Shown here piece after piece: positions 1-8,018 of a stretch of DNA of 47,559 nt. A program made the translations under genes and the position numbers. The notes under the pieces are model-generated. The model saw only the letters and a list, made by a program, of their open reading frames with translations, was not told the DNA's origin and ran no database searches. The stretch is from KBS-96 sp049585195 (GTDB lineage: Bacteria; Acidobacteriota; Terriglobia; Bryobacterales; Bryobacteraceae): contig JBAUZG010000141.1 in assembly GCA_049585195.1 (NCBI GenBank), positions 1 to 47,559 on the forward strand, read 5' to 3'. Within the stretch, counting starts at the first letter, position 1; each line of letters starts with the position of its first letter.

Positions 1-264
1 GCCATCGCGGCAGCTATGGTGCATGGCCCACTCGCCGGACTTGAGCTGCTTGATGCGCTTGAAGCCGATGGACGATTGACCGGCCATTATCGCCTCGATG
101 CTGTTCGCGCCCATTTGCTCGAAATGGCCGGAGATCCTCAAGCCGCCATTGCGCATTACTGGAAAGCGGCCGAACGGACGACCAGTCTACCGGAACGGAA
201 TTACCTCAGGATCCAAGCCGCACGGCTGGCTGAGAGCGCGATATTCCGCCTTTCCGCGAAGTGA
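1..264 (+). CDS. C-terminal end of an ECF-type RNA polymerase sigma factor (5' truncated by window edge)
   Basis: The frame is open from base 1, so the gene begins outside the window. The visible 87 residues are the helical C-terminal extension found in the DUF6596/SigJ-like group of ECF sigma factors: a segment around GLELLDAL, then GHYRLDAVRAHLLEMAGD, then an AAIAHYWKAAERT repeat and a final SLPERNYLRIQAARL helix. In that family this TPR-like tail follows the sigma2 and sigma4 DNA-binding domains, which are not visible here. The role would be promoter recognition by core RNA polymerase. The regulated genes cannot be told from the fragment. The assignment rests on the characteristic spacing and wording of the tail. 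Confidence 0.75.
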   Translation, partial: AIAAAMVHGPLAGLELLDALEADGRLTGHYRLDAVRAHLLEMAGDPQAAIAHYWKAAERTTSLPERNYLRIQAARLAESAIFRLSAK

Positions 265-414
265 TCGCTCGCTGTCAAAACTAGTAGTTCTCCCATTTCA
301 ACTGCGAACGCGCTAGAATCGACCCCGCCGCAAAGATTCATTCCGAACCCACGCTGAGGCGAGGAAAAGGTGGTTGGTGTTTCGAACGCGCAATAAAAAA
401 CTGCCGGAGGCAGC

Positions 415-1941
415 ATGCTTACTCGTAATTCGACCGTCGTCATATTAGCCCTAAGTGCAACTCTGCTTAGGGCGCAAAACACGCCCAGCTCGGGCAATAC
501 TAGCTCCCTCATCCCTCAGCTTGAACAATACATTCAGGACGGGATGAAGAAAACCGCCGTTCCCGGGCTTTCGATCGCAATTGTCGATCACGACAAGGTG
601 GTTTATTTGAAAGGTTTCGGGCTGCGGAGGATCGGCGATCCGGCGTGCGTCGATGCAGACACTGTCTTTCAACTTGCCTCGGTCTCAAAACCGATAGCAT
701 CCACAGTTGTCGCGTCGCTGGTAGGCACAGGCGAGGTCAGTTGGGATGACCGTATCGAAGTGTTAGATCCCGAATTTCAGCTCTCGAACCCAGCCGTAAC
801 GAGCCAGGTGACGATTCGAGACTTTCTGAGTCACCGCAGCGGATTGCCGACCGATTCGGGCGATGCGCTCGAGGATCTTTACTTTTCTCGCTCGGAAGTA
901 CTGCACCGCATTCGCCTCATCGACTTGACCGCTCCATTCCGGACGAAATTTCAGTATTCCAATTTCGGCTATACGGAAGGGGCAATTGCGGCGGCAAAGA
1001 AAGCCGGCATCCAATGGGAAACCCTCGCAGTCGAGCGCTTATTTGCACCGCTCCACCTGAGCTCAACGAGCTACCGGTTTTCCGATTTTTTCAATTCTTC
1101 AAACAGAGCCTATGGGCATTTCTTCATCGACGGAAAACCGGTTGCAAAATTTTTGCGCGAGCCGGATGCGGAAGCGCCGGCGGGTTCGGCCAGTTCGTCT
1201 GCGCGAGAGCTTGCCGAGTGGCTGCGGTTGCAGCTTGCAAACGGCTCGTGGAACGGCCAGCAAATTGTCGACGCGAAAGCGCTCGACGAAACGCATCAAC
1301 CCCAAATCAGCCGCGGCAAAAACCCGCAAACCGGTGCCGAATCTTATTACGGCCTAGGTTGGAATGTCGATTACGATTCTAAGGGCAGAGTAGTGCTCGA
1401 CCATAGCGGAGCCTTTTTTGTGGGAGCAGGCACGACTGTCAAATTCTCCCCGTCGCAGCAGATTGGAATACTAGTGTTAACCAATGCGAGCCCGACAGGC
1501 TTGGCTGAGGCGATTGCAAGTGACTTTTTCGATCTTTACGACTACGGCAGCGTGACGCAGGATTGGCAAACGTATTGGGGGAACATATTCAAGCAATTAG
1601 TCGACAGTGTCTTCGGCAGTGTTAAAGATTATTCAAAGCTGCCGCCGCCCAATCCGCCCGAGCCAAGTCAACCGCTTTCGAGCTATGTGGGCACGTACCA
1701 CAGCGACTACTACGGCGACCTCGAGATACGCGAGGAAGATAGCGGGCTAGCGATGTATCTGCCCCGGTATAGAGACCACTACGCCCTGACACACTGGAGC
1801 GGCAACACCTTCACTTTCTACTTTGCGAGCGAAGGCACCGGCATCGGCATCCGGGGCATCCAGTTTCTGGATGGAAACAAGCAGGCCTTCGTTGAACCTT
1901 TAGCTTCGGAAGCCGGTGGTTTGTTTACACGGGTGAACTAA
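415..1941 (+). CDS. Secreted serine hydrolase of the beta-lactamase/class C PBP fold
   Basis: A 508-residue protein with a hydrophobic N-terminus ending near residue 20 (signal peptide; a Sec-type cleavage after LRAQ is plausible). The three active-site motifs of the PF00144 family are visible: SVSK at 89-92 (nucleophile Ser89 and Lys92), Y181-S-N183, and H330-S-G332 in place of the KTG box. Roughly residues 30-380 form the catalytic domain; the tail from about 410 looks like the small C-terminal domain common in these hydrolases. Members are esterases, D-amino-peptidases or beta-lactamase-like enzymes, and the substrate cannot be read from sequence. The start is supported by a GGAGG-like site a few bases before the ATG. 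It converges with the next, minus-strand gene. Confidence 0.88.
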   Translation: MLTRNSTVVILALSATLLRAQNTPSSGNTSSLIPQLEQYIQDGMKKTAVPGLSIAIVDHDKVVYLKGFGLRRIGDPACVDADTVFQLASVSKPIASTVVASLVGTGEVSWDDRIEVLDPEFQLSNPAVTSQVTIRDFLSHRSGLPTDSGDALEDLYFSRSEVLHRIRLIDLTAPFRTKFQYSNFGYTEGAIAAAKKAGIQWETLAVERLFAPLHLSSTSYRFSDFFNSSNRAYGHFFIDGKPVAKFLREPDAEAPAGSASSSARELAEWLRLQLANGSWNGQQIVDAKALDETHQPQISRGKNPQTGAESYYGLGWNVDYDSKGRVVLDHSGAFFVGAGTTVKFSPSQQIGILVLTNASPTGLAEAIASDFFDLYDYGSVTQDWQTYWGNIFKQLVDSVFGSVKDYSKLPPPNPPEPSQPLSSYVGTYHSDYYGDLEIREEDSGLAMYLPRYRDHYALTHWSGNTFTFYFASEGTGIGIRGIQFLDGNKQAFVEPLASEAGGLFTRVN

Positions 1942-1963
1942 GCTAGGAGCCTTCTGCCATCTT

Positions 1964-2428
1964 TCACTGCATCTTGACCCTGTCATCAAATGCAAGGTCA
2001 ACTTGTAGAGTCTTTCCCGGTTCTATTCGAATTGGCTCAGGGGTCCCGGACGTTTTGCTGTAGAGTCCCAGGGAAGAGCCCGAAGGCGGCGGACCGGACT
2101 GCCCGTCATAATTCCCGGCCGGATCGTAGACTGCGCTTAAGTAGACGGGAGATGTGGGGACAGCATCGAACGTGACGGTCCCATCCTTGTTTTGCGCAGC
2201 TTCGGCGGCGATCGGTATGTCCCCACTCCCATGGATAAAGCCAGGTGAGTCGAACAGGAATGCATATATTTTGTGTCTCGCATCGACCGTTCCGCTCCCC
2301 GTGTAATTCAACTTAACCTTGAGCATTCGGTTGGTTGTGGTCTTTCCTTCGGGCTTAGATTCTTGCGCAACGCCTACCAGGCATGCGAGAAGGAACAAGG
2401 CCGGGACGAGCGGGAGAATCTTCGTCAT
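1964..2428 (-). CDS. Small secreted protein of unknown function
   Basis: A 154-residue product with a clear signal peptide (MTKILPLVPALFLLACLVG, with likely cleavage near VAQ-ES). The mature part is rich in small and polar residues and beta-strand-like segments (KVKLNYTGSG, TVTFDAVP, YLSAVYDPAG), ending in a PIRIEPGKTLQVDLAFDD strand. This pattern resembles small immunoglobulin-like or carboxypeptidase-regulatory-like secreted beta-sandwiches, but I do not recognise a named family. It stands alone, transcribed toward the beta-lactamase-fold gene and downstream of the ompA-like gene terminator. A start at the first Met is favoured because the signal peptide begins there. Confidence 0.7.
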   Translation of the reverse strand: MTKILPLVPALFLLACLVGVAQESKPEGKTTTNRMLKVKLNYTGSGTVDARHKIYAFLFDSPGFIHGSGDIPIAAEAAQNKDGTVTFDAVPTSPVYLSAVYDPAGNYDGQSGPPPSGSSLGLYSKTSGTPEPIRIEPGKTLQVDLAFDDRVKMQ

Positions 2429-2521
2429 GGTAGGGTGACTCCTTTTGTTTGCGGATCGAAACCCACGTGTATTCCCAAGTAACGTTAGCCGTTTGGAAAT
2501 AGTTCCCGGGCTTGCAAATAC

Positions 2522-2560
2522 AAAAAGGGCCCGCTTCTTTACTGGAAGCGGGCCCCTTCT
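2522..2560 (-). terminator. Rho-independent terminator of the ompA-like gene
   Basis: An 11-bp perfect inverted repeat, GGGCCCGCTTC (2527-2537) and GAAGCGGGCCC (2545-2555), with a 7-nt loop. Read on the minus strand it is followed by a run of five T. It lies about 25 bases past the stop codon of the minus-strand OmpA gene, as expected for an intrinsic terminator. Confidence 0.9.
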
Positions 2561-2580
2561 TGGGTCGGCTAAGGCCGGGC

Positions 2581-3618
2581 CTACTGAGCGGGTTGAGGTG
2601 CGGTCTGCCCTCCTTGGTTCATGGCGTTGGTATTGCCTTCCAAGCTGGCGTTGACCAATAACTTCACTTCAACGCGGCGGTTCAGCTTCCTGCCTTCGAG
2701 CGTCTTGTTGTCGGCAACGCTGTGCGATTCGCCCAACCCTGCAGGCGCCAGAATCCGGCGCAGCGGAACATCGGCTTCCTCGAGGTATCGAACGACAGCA
2801 TCGGCGCGGCGTTCACTGAGTTCTTCATTCCTGTCGGCATTGCCGGTCGTATCGGTGAACCCGGCTACCTCGACCATGTAACCTTTCATATTCTTGGTTT
2901 TCTGTATGAGATCGTCCAGGTCGTTCTTGGCGTCTTCAGTGAGTTTCGCGCTCGCATACTTGAAATACACAGTAGCTTTGCCCTTTTCCGTGTAGTTATC
3001 GAGGCCGCTCACGCGATTATTCACCGTATCGACACCCTGATTGGCTTTATCGGCTTCGCCCTTCACCTGGCCAACCTGCTGCTGCGTCTGTTGTTGCTGA
3101 TCCGCAAGCTGGCCGGTCTTGGTTTCAAGCGTGCCCGCGCGGTTCTCTAGCTGTCCGGCGCGGCCTTCCAATTGTCCTGCACGGCCTTCGAGCTGCCCCG
3201 TCCGGCTTTCGAGAGGTGATACGCGCGTGTCAATCTCGCGCGAAGCCTTGTAGGAATTGGGATCGAAGCGGACTGTATCGGCCATAAGCTGGCCCTGTTC
3301 ATTTCCCCTGCCCGATGCCTCGACTCTTAATCCCGGTACCAATACTCGAACGTCCATCGTCTTCTTGCTCATGTGCAGGAACCCGTTCTTCAACTGCACC
3401 TTGGTCGTGTTTGTCAAGTTGACTGCCACGATCGAGTTGTCGTCGGTGCGGACGCGCATGGTGTCGCCGTCGCGGCCTTGAATAATTCCAGTGACTTTTT
3501 CCTTTTCGCCGTTTGGTATGGCCTTGGTTGGATTGTCAACCGCCTTGGCGCTGACAGCCAGTAGGCAAACACAGCCAAGCATTGCCGCAAGTCGACTAAC
3601 CGCCTGTTGTCTTTTCAT
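2581..3618 (-). CDS. OmpA-family envelope protein with DUF5666-like and coiled-coil regions
   Basis: About 345 residues from the preferred start at 3618 (MKRQQAV..., with GAGG 5 bases upstream); an in-frame ATG at 3636 would add six residues before the signal peptide. Order of parts: signal peptide (to about residue 27); a small beta domain of about 90 residues containing VTGIIQGRDGDTMRVRTDD, like DUF5666 domains; a 35-residue heptad run (LEGRAGQ/LENRAGT/LETKTGQ) continuing into a Gln-rich coil; and a C-terminal OmpA domain (KATVYFKYASAKL ... GFTDTTGNADRNEELSERRA ... NRRVEVKLLV) that in this family binds peptidoglycan. It probably tethers the outer membrane to the wall. A strong terminator follows. 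Confidence 0.88.
   Translation of the reverse strand: MKRQQAVSRLAAMLGCVCLLAVSAKAVDNPTKAIPNGEKEKVTGIIQGRDGDTMRVRTDDNSIVAVNLTNTTKVQLKNGFLHMSKKTMDVRVLVPGLRVEASGRGNEQGQLMADTVRFDPNSYKASREIDTRVSPLESRTGQLEGRAGQLEGRAGQLENRAGTLETKTGQLADQQQQTQQQVGQVKGEADKANQGVDTVNNRVSGLDNYTEKGKATVYFKYASAKLTEDAKNDLDDLIQKTKNMKGYMVEVAGFTDTTGNADRNEELSERRADAVVRYLEEADVPLRRILAPAGLGESHSVADNKTLEGRKLNRRVEVKLLVNASLEGNTNAMNQGGQTAPQPAQ
3109..3213. repeat. Five tandem 21-bp repeats inside the ompA-like gene
   Basis: 105 bp made of five degenerate 21-bp units encoding the heptads LESRTGQ, LEGRAGQ, LEGRAGQ, LENRAGT and LETKTGQ on the minus strand. The leucine-first 7-residue period is that of a coiled-coil stalk. Confidence 0.8.
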
Positions 3619-3855
3619 ATTCGCCTCGTCCTCCATTCAGGCTTCGAAAACCGCCTCGAAATACCTGAGCTCCTGTTGTTATGCTCCCACAAACAGAAGC
3701 CAATGCCGTATAGACGCCGCCTGATGAAATTACGTGTCCAACTAGATAGAAAAAAATAGTGATATACCGTACAAAAGGTCATTTTAAGCGTAGTTCACTC
3801 GCATACTCTCATTCTCTGTCGAAAATCGGTAGATACAATGAAGTGAGAGCCAAAT

Positions 3856-4791
3856 ATGTCCGCACTCGCCATTAGCCGAGAGGAGAAGAGTTTTAGGCTT
3901 CTCGATCAGATTGGAAATACGCCGCTGATTGAGATACCCCTGGCCGAATATCCCGGTGTTCGCGTGTTTGGAAAGGCGGAATACTTCAATCCCGGGGGCT
4001 CGGTGAAAGACCGGCCGGCTCTCAATATGATTCTCGAGGGCGAGCGGACCGGCCGGCTCGTGCCGGGAAAAATTCTGTTGGATTCGACGAGCGGCAACAC
4101 CGGCATCGCGTACGCCATGATCTGCGCGTACAAGGGTTACAAAGTGAAACTGTGTCTACCTTCGAACGCCTCGCCGGAACGGAAGCAGATTTTGCGATCC
4201 TATGGCGCTGATTTAGTTCTGACCGACGCCGCGGAAGGCTCAGACGGATCGATCCGTGTTTGCCGCAAGCTGTTTGAGGATGATCCGGAGCGCTATTTTT
4301 TCCCGGATCAATATAACAACCCGGCCAACTGGCAATCGCACTTCGAGACTACGGCCCCCGAAATTGTCGAGCAAACTCGCGGGAAAATCACTCATTTTGT
4401 GGCCGTGATGGGAACGAGCGGAACCTTTGTCGGTATCACCCGGCGACTCCGACGCGACCTCCCTCACGTAAAGTGCATCTCGGTACAGCCAGCCACGCCG
4501 TTGCATGGCCTTGAAGGCACCAAACACATGCCGAGCGCCATCAAGCCGGGCATTTACGACCCAACGCTCGCCGACGACAATCTGTGGGTAGAGACCGAGG
4601 ATGCTCACGATATGGCGCGCCGCCTGGCGCGGGAACAAGGCTTGCTGGTGGGTGTTTCGGCCGCGGCAAATGTGGTTGCGTCGAGCCGCGTGGCGAAAGA
4701 AATGAGCGAGCGTGGGGAGGCGGGAACGGTTGTCACAATCCTTTGTGACGGCGGCACGAAATACCTGAGCGAACAGTTCTGGAATGATTGA
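3856..4791 (+). CDS. cysM: PLP-dependent cysteine synthase (CysK/CysM family)
   Basis: A 311-residue beta-family PLP enzyme. The Schiff-base lysine is K51 in NPGGSVKDRPA, the substrate loop is STSGNT at 77-82, and the PLP phosphate-binding loop is GTSGT at 186-190. The reaction is beta-replacement on O-acetyl- or O-phosphoserine by a sulfur donor to give cysteine. The next genes encode a JAMM peptidase and a sulfur-carrier/E1 fusion, which is the composition of the mycobacterial CysM-Mec-CysO route, where thiocarboxylated carrier protein replaces free sulfide. That context favours a protein-thiocarboxylate sulfur source, but the acceptor (acetyl or phospho) is not settled by sequence. The ATG overlaps nothing upstream; the downstream ATG overlaps this stop by 8 bp. 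Confidence 0.85.
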   Translation: MSALAISREEKSFRLLDQIGNTPLIEIPLAEYPGVRVFGKAEYFNPGGSVKDRPALNMILEGERTGRLVPGKILLDSTSGNTGIAYAMICAYKGYKVKLCLPSNASPERKQILRSYGADLVLTDAAEGSDGSIRVCRKLFEDDPERYFFPDQYNNPANWQSHFETTAPEIVEQTRGKITHFVAVMGTSGTFVGITRRLRRDLPHVKCISVQPATPLHGLEGTKHMPSAIKPGIYDPTLADDNLWVETEDAHDMARRLAREQGLLVGVSAAANVVASSRVAKEMSERGEAGTVVTILCDGGTKYLSEQFWND

Positions 4792-5209
4792 AATAGAGCG
4801 GGAGCCGTGGCAGGCTATGGTCCGGCATGCCGAAACGACGTACCCTAGTGAGTGTTGTGGCGCGATGCTGGGCCGGAATGTGAACGGAAAGAAGAGCGTG
4901 ATCTCGGCACTGCCGCTCGAGAATGTCTTTGCCGGCGGACAGGGCGACCGCTACGAGCTGCGTCCCGAAGATCTTATGAAAGCCGACCGTGCCGCACGCG
5001 AACAGGGGCTGGATTTGATTGGAATTTTTCATTCGCATCCCGACTGCGACGCCTATTTCTCCTCGACAGACATGAAGAATTCCTGCCCGTGGTTTTCTTT
5101 CGTCGTGCTCTCGATTAAAGACGGGAAGTTCGACCACGCCAACAGCTTTCTTCCCGACTGGGACCAAACGAAAGCGGACAAAGAAGAATTGATATGGCCA
5201 AAATCCTGA
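4784..5209 (+). CDS. mec: JAMM/M67 metallopeptidase, Mec-like
   Basis: A 141-residue JAB1/MPN/Mov34 metalloprotease. The zinc site is intact: E23, H83-S-H85-P and S93..D96 fit the H-x-H-P-x(6)-S-x-x-D JAMM signature. Free-standing bacterial JAMM proteins of this size (Mec in mycobacteria) remove the cysteine adduct from the C-terminus of the sulfur carrier CysO. Here the gene overlaps the cysteine synthase stop by 8 bp and the following carrier-E1 fusion start by 16 bp, so the three are translationally coupled. Because the carrier is fused to its E1, this peptidase may also have to expose the di-glycine end (inference). Confidence 0.85.
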   Translation: MIEIEREPWQAMVRHAETTYPSECCGAMLGRNVNGKKSVISALPLENVFAGGQGDRYELRPEDLMKADRAAREQGLDLIGIFHSHPDCDAYFSSTDMKNSCPWFSFVVLSIKDGKFDHANSFLPDWDQTKADKEELIWPKS

Positions 5210-6630
5210 TTCCGACCGCGCTGCGGCAATTCACGGCACAAACCGACTCGATCGAAGTGAGCGGAAACACGGTGGGCGAAGCTCTAACCGCGCTCACCGA
5301 AAAGTTTCCGGACGTTCGAAAGAACCTGTTCAACGATCAGGGCAAGCTGCGAAGCTTTGTGAATGTCTACGTGAATGACGAAGATATTCGATACCTGGAC
5401 AAAGACGCCACCAAACTGGCTGGAGGGGAGACGATTTCGATTGTGCCCAGCATCGCCGGCGGCTCGGCTCCTGTAAGCGAAGCCGAAGAGCTGATGCTGT
5501 CGACCGAAGAGATGGCGCGCTACAACCGCCACCTGATTCTGCCGGAGGTAGGCATCGAGGGGCAGCTTAAGTTAAAAGCCGCCAGAGTCGCGCTCGTAGG
5601 AGCGGGCGGGCTTGGCGCGCCGCTTGGGCTGTATCTCGCCGCGGCGGGGATCGGCCGCATCGGCCTGATCGATTTCGATACGGTCGATATCTCGAATCTG
5701 CAGCGGCAGGTGATTCACGGTACCCGCGACATTGGGCGCAAGAAGCTGGATTCGGCGGCGGAGAAGATGCAGAACATCAATCCGCACCTCAGAATCGACA
5801 AACATGACGCGCCGCTGACCAGCGCGAACGCTCTCGAGATTCTGCGAGAGTACGACATCGTCATCGACGGAACGGATAATTTTCCGACGCGCTATCTCGT
5901 GAACGATGCCTGCGTGCTGTTGAAGAAGCCGAATGTGTACGGCTCGATTTTCCGGTTCGAGGGACAGGCGACGGTATTCGCCTATGACGATGGTCCGTGC
6001 TATCGCTGCCTGTATCCTGAGCCGCCGCCTCCCGGTATGGTCCCAAGCTGCGCCGAAGGCGGCGTTCTTGGGATTTTGCCCGGCCTGATTGGAGTTGTGC
6101 AGGCAACCGAAGCGGTGAAGATTATTCTCGGCAAGGGCAAAACGTTGAAGGGACGTTTACTGCTTTACGACGCGTTGGGCATGAAATTCCGCGAGCTCAA
6201 GCTGAAGCGCGACCCCGCCTGCCCCGTTTGCGGCGATCGTCCGACTATCACGAAGCTGATCGACTACCAGGAATTTTGCGGTCTACGCCCCGCTCAAGGT
6301 GCTTCTGCGAACGAGGGCGTAATTGACGTCGCTGCGCTCAAAGAAAGACTCGACCGCGGCGACGAGTTCGTGTTGATCGACGTCCGCGAGCCTTGGGAAT
6401 ACCAAACTGCCCGCATTCCCGGATCGAAACTCATTCCTCTCGGCGAGCTGCCGAAGCGGTTGAACGAACTCGATCCGAACGCCGATATCGTTGCTCATTG
6501 CAAAAGCGGAGGAAGGAGCCAGAAGGCCGTCGATCTTTTGAAACAGAACGGATTCCGCAGCGTCCGTAATTTGACAGGAGGCATCCTGGCCTGGAGCGAC
6601 AAGATCGATCCGTCAGTTCCCAAGTATTAG
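5194..6630 (+). CDS. Sulfur carrier (ThiS/CysO-like) - MoeB/ThiF adenylyltransferase - rhodanese fusion
   Basis: A 478-residue three-part protein. Residues 1-90 are a ubiquitin-like ThiS/MoaD domain ending exactly in VPSIAGG, the di-glycine that must be free for thiocarboxylation. Residues 100-365 are a ThiF/MoeB E1: nucleotide loop VGAGGLGAPLG (135-145), R/N-rich SNLQRQV, zinc cysteines CYRC 269-272 and CPVC 343-346, and a candidate acceptor Cys286. Residues 375-475 are a rhodanese domain with active-site C436 in HCKSGGRS, likely bringing in persulfide sulfur. The chain thus holds carrier, activating enzyme and sulfur donor. E1-rhodanese fusions are common; having the carrier in front of the same chain leaves its GG internal, so processing is needed, for which the adjacent JAMM peptidase is a candidate. 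Confidence 0.9.
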   Translation: MAKILIPTALRQFTAQTDSIEVSGNTVGEALTALTEKFPDVRKNLFNDQGKLRSFVNVYVNDEDIRYLDKDATKLAGGETISIVPSIAGGSAPVSEAEELMLSTEEMARYNRHLILPEVGIEGQLKLKAARVALVGAGGLGAPLGLYLAAAGIGRIGLIDFDTVDISNLQRQVIHGTRDIGRKKLDSAAEKMQNINPHLRIDKHDAPLTSANALEILREYDIVIDGTDNFPTRYLVNDACVLLKKPNVYGSIFRFEGQATVFAYDDGPCYRCLYPEPPPPGMVPSCAEGGVLGILPGLIGVVQATEAVKIILGKGKTLKGRLLLYDALGMKFRELKLKRDPACPVCGDRPTITKLIDYQEFCGLRPAQGASANEGVIDVAALKERLDRGDEFVLIDVREPWEYQTARIPGSKLIPLGELPKRLNELDPNADIVAHCKSGGRSQKAVDLLKQNGFRSVRNLTGGILAWSDKIDPSVPKY

Positions 6631-6634
6631 GCAC

Positions 6635-7216
6635 GTGACGCACCAACTGAGCGGTCCATTTGTGTTTATGCGATCGCTCCTCAAAAATCCATTGGCGGTG
6701 GGCGCCCTCGCGCCTAGCTCGCCGAAACTTTCCCGGCTAATGGCCTCGAGAGTGGATTGGGCCAGCTCGCAAGTGCTCGAAGTGGGAGCCGGGACTGGAG
6801 CGATCACTGATGCACTGCTCAGCCGCGGCGTGCCGCCGCATCAATTGTTGGTGATTGAACGCGACCCTAGGTTGGTATCCTACCTGCGCGAGCGCTTTCC
6901 GCACGTTCGTATCCGTTGCGGCGATGCCCTCGATGCCGGCGCCATTCTGCGCGATGAGGGCTTCGCGCGAGTGCCGACGCTCATTTCAAGCCTGCCCATT
7001 CGCAACTTGAAGGGGCGCGACCGCATCGCGACCGTGCGGGGAATGATGAAGGCGCTGGCGCCCGACGGCCAGCTAATTCAATTCACCTACGCTCGAAGCT
7101 GCCCCATCCCGAGCGCAAGACTCGGATTGAACGCCGAATGTCTCGGCCGTGTCTGGATGAACCTTCCGCCTGCCGCTGTCTGGAGATTTACGAGGAGCCG
7201 GACCTACGCCTCTTAG
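6635..7216 (+). CDS. SAM-dependent methyltransferase, phospholipid N-methyltransferase (PmtA)-like
   Basis: 193 residues with a SAM-binding motif I (VLEVGAGTGAITDALL), an acidic motif II (LLVIERDPRLV), the SLPIRNL post-motif typical of PmtA/KsgA relatives, and a C-terminal LGRVWMNLPPAAVWRF segment. Members methylate phosphatidylethanolamine or act as rRNA-dimethylase-like enzymes. The start is a GTG four bases after the fusion-gene stop; an ATG at 6668 is an alternative. The stop TAG (7214-7216) lies in the left terminal repeat of a MITE-like element, so the last residues (RSRTYAS) may differ from the ancestral end, although the family's usual C-terminal motif is complete. Membership of the upstream sulfur operon is by position only. 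Confidence 0.8.
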   Translation: MTHQLSGPFVFMRSLLKNPLAVGALAPSSPKLSRLMASRVDWASSQVLEVGAGTGAITDALLSRGVPPHQLLVIERDPRLVSYLRERFPHVRIRCGDALDAGAILRDEGFARVPTLISSLPIRNLKGRDRIATVRGMMKALAPDGQLIQFTYARSCPIPSARLGLNAECLGRVWMNLPPAAVWRFTRSRTYAS

Positions 7217-7434
7217 CCGAACTTCGTCACCGGACCGCTTACTTGCGTGCGCGGCTCGGCCAAACAGTTGAATCCACAAGCTTCGATTCCGAGCCACGAC
7301 CGCCAGGGAGTTCCGATGGGCCTGCGGCCCACCAAAGCTGATGAAAGACCGCATGCCCGGAACCGAGCCGCGACCGCGAGGGAGCGGTCTTCCGCGTGTT
7401 TTTCAGAGGAGTGGTTGTGACGAAGTTAGGTTAG
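7213..7434 (+). mobile_element. MITE-like repeat, copy 1 (full length)
   Basis: A 222-bp copy of a repeat also found at 18904-19121 and, shortened and inverted, at 25096-25208. Ends are imperfect 18-nt inverted repeats: left TTAGCCGAACTTCGTCAC, right (reverse complement) CTAACCTAACTTCGTCAC. The interior holds nested palindromes, such as AAGACCGC paired with GCGGTCTT, and no credible gene. TA/CTAG-like ends recall the IS630-Tc1/mariner group, which targets CTAG/TA; no transposase of that group is in the window. Confidence 0.75.
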
Positions 7435-7512
7435 AGCGGTCGCGAGACAGGGCCGGAATTTTCCGACTAAGGCCTCCGTATAGTTCTCATTCATCGCCGC
7501 CGATCTCCTGGT

Positions 7513-7950
7513 ATGAGCTTCTCTGCCAGAAGTGAAGATTCCGCGGTACATAAGCTGATCCGCAACGGAGCCGTCGCGGTGCTCCTGTTGGTGTGCGGTT
7601 CTCTACTTTTATCGCTTTCAGTTGTCCGGACGAGGCCGGTCGCAGCCCCTACTGGTCTCTATAATGGCGCGGTTGAAAATCAGCCTGATATCGTGCTGAT
7701 GAAAACTGCCTATTGCGTCGCTGGCCCGCAGAATAGCGCTGTTGTTTCAGAACTTCACAGGGCCGTCGATGGCAACGATAAGGCCAGCTTTGACGATCTA
7801 TACGCGCATCACGGACTTCTAACCCTGTATCCGGGAAATGTGATTAAACCTCTCAGCGGAATCGACAATGACGGCGCACAATTCGTCGAGCTGCCTCAAC
7901 CTGTCGCTGGGTATGTCACCTGCTGGCTACTCGGAAACACGATCGAGTAA
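7513..7950 (+). CDS. Membrane-anchored protein of unknown function
   Basis: 145 residues. An N-terminal basic stretch is followed by one hydrophobic helix (AVAVLLLVCGSLLLSLSVV, about residues 20-38), then an extracytoplasmic region of about 105 residues with two cysteines (TAYCVAGP and YVTCWLLG) that could form a disulfide. No family recognised. It sits between a repeat element and a convergent DUF362 gene; the gene call rests on the coherent anchor-plus-domain composition and lack of a better frame. Confidence 0.5.
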   Translation: MSFSARSEDSAVHKLIRNGAVAVLLLVCGSLLLSLSVVRTRPVAAPTGLYNGAVENQPDIVLMKTAYCVAGPQNSAVVSELHRAVDGNDKASFDDLYAHHGLLTLYPGNVIKPLSGIDNDGAQFVELPQPVAGYVTCWLLGNTIE

Positions 7951-8018
7951 TTTGTGGCGGAGCTTCTGATGCGGGCCGCACGTCTTGGTCCGGCTCCGGC
8001 TGTCCGTTGACGGCTTCC

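Noticed and set aside
7341..7535. 64-residue ORF at the end of MITE copy 1
   Set aside because: It is translated from palindromic repeat sequence and has no similarity to a protein family.
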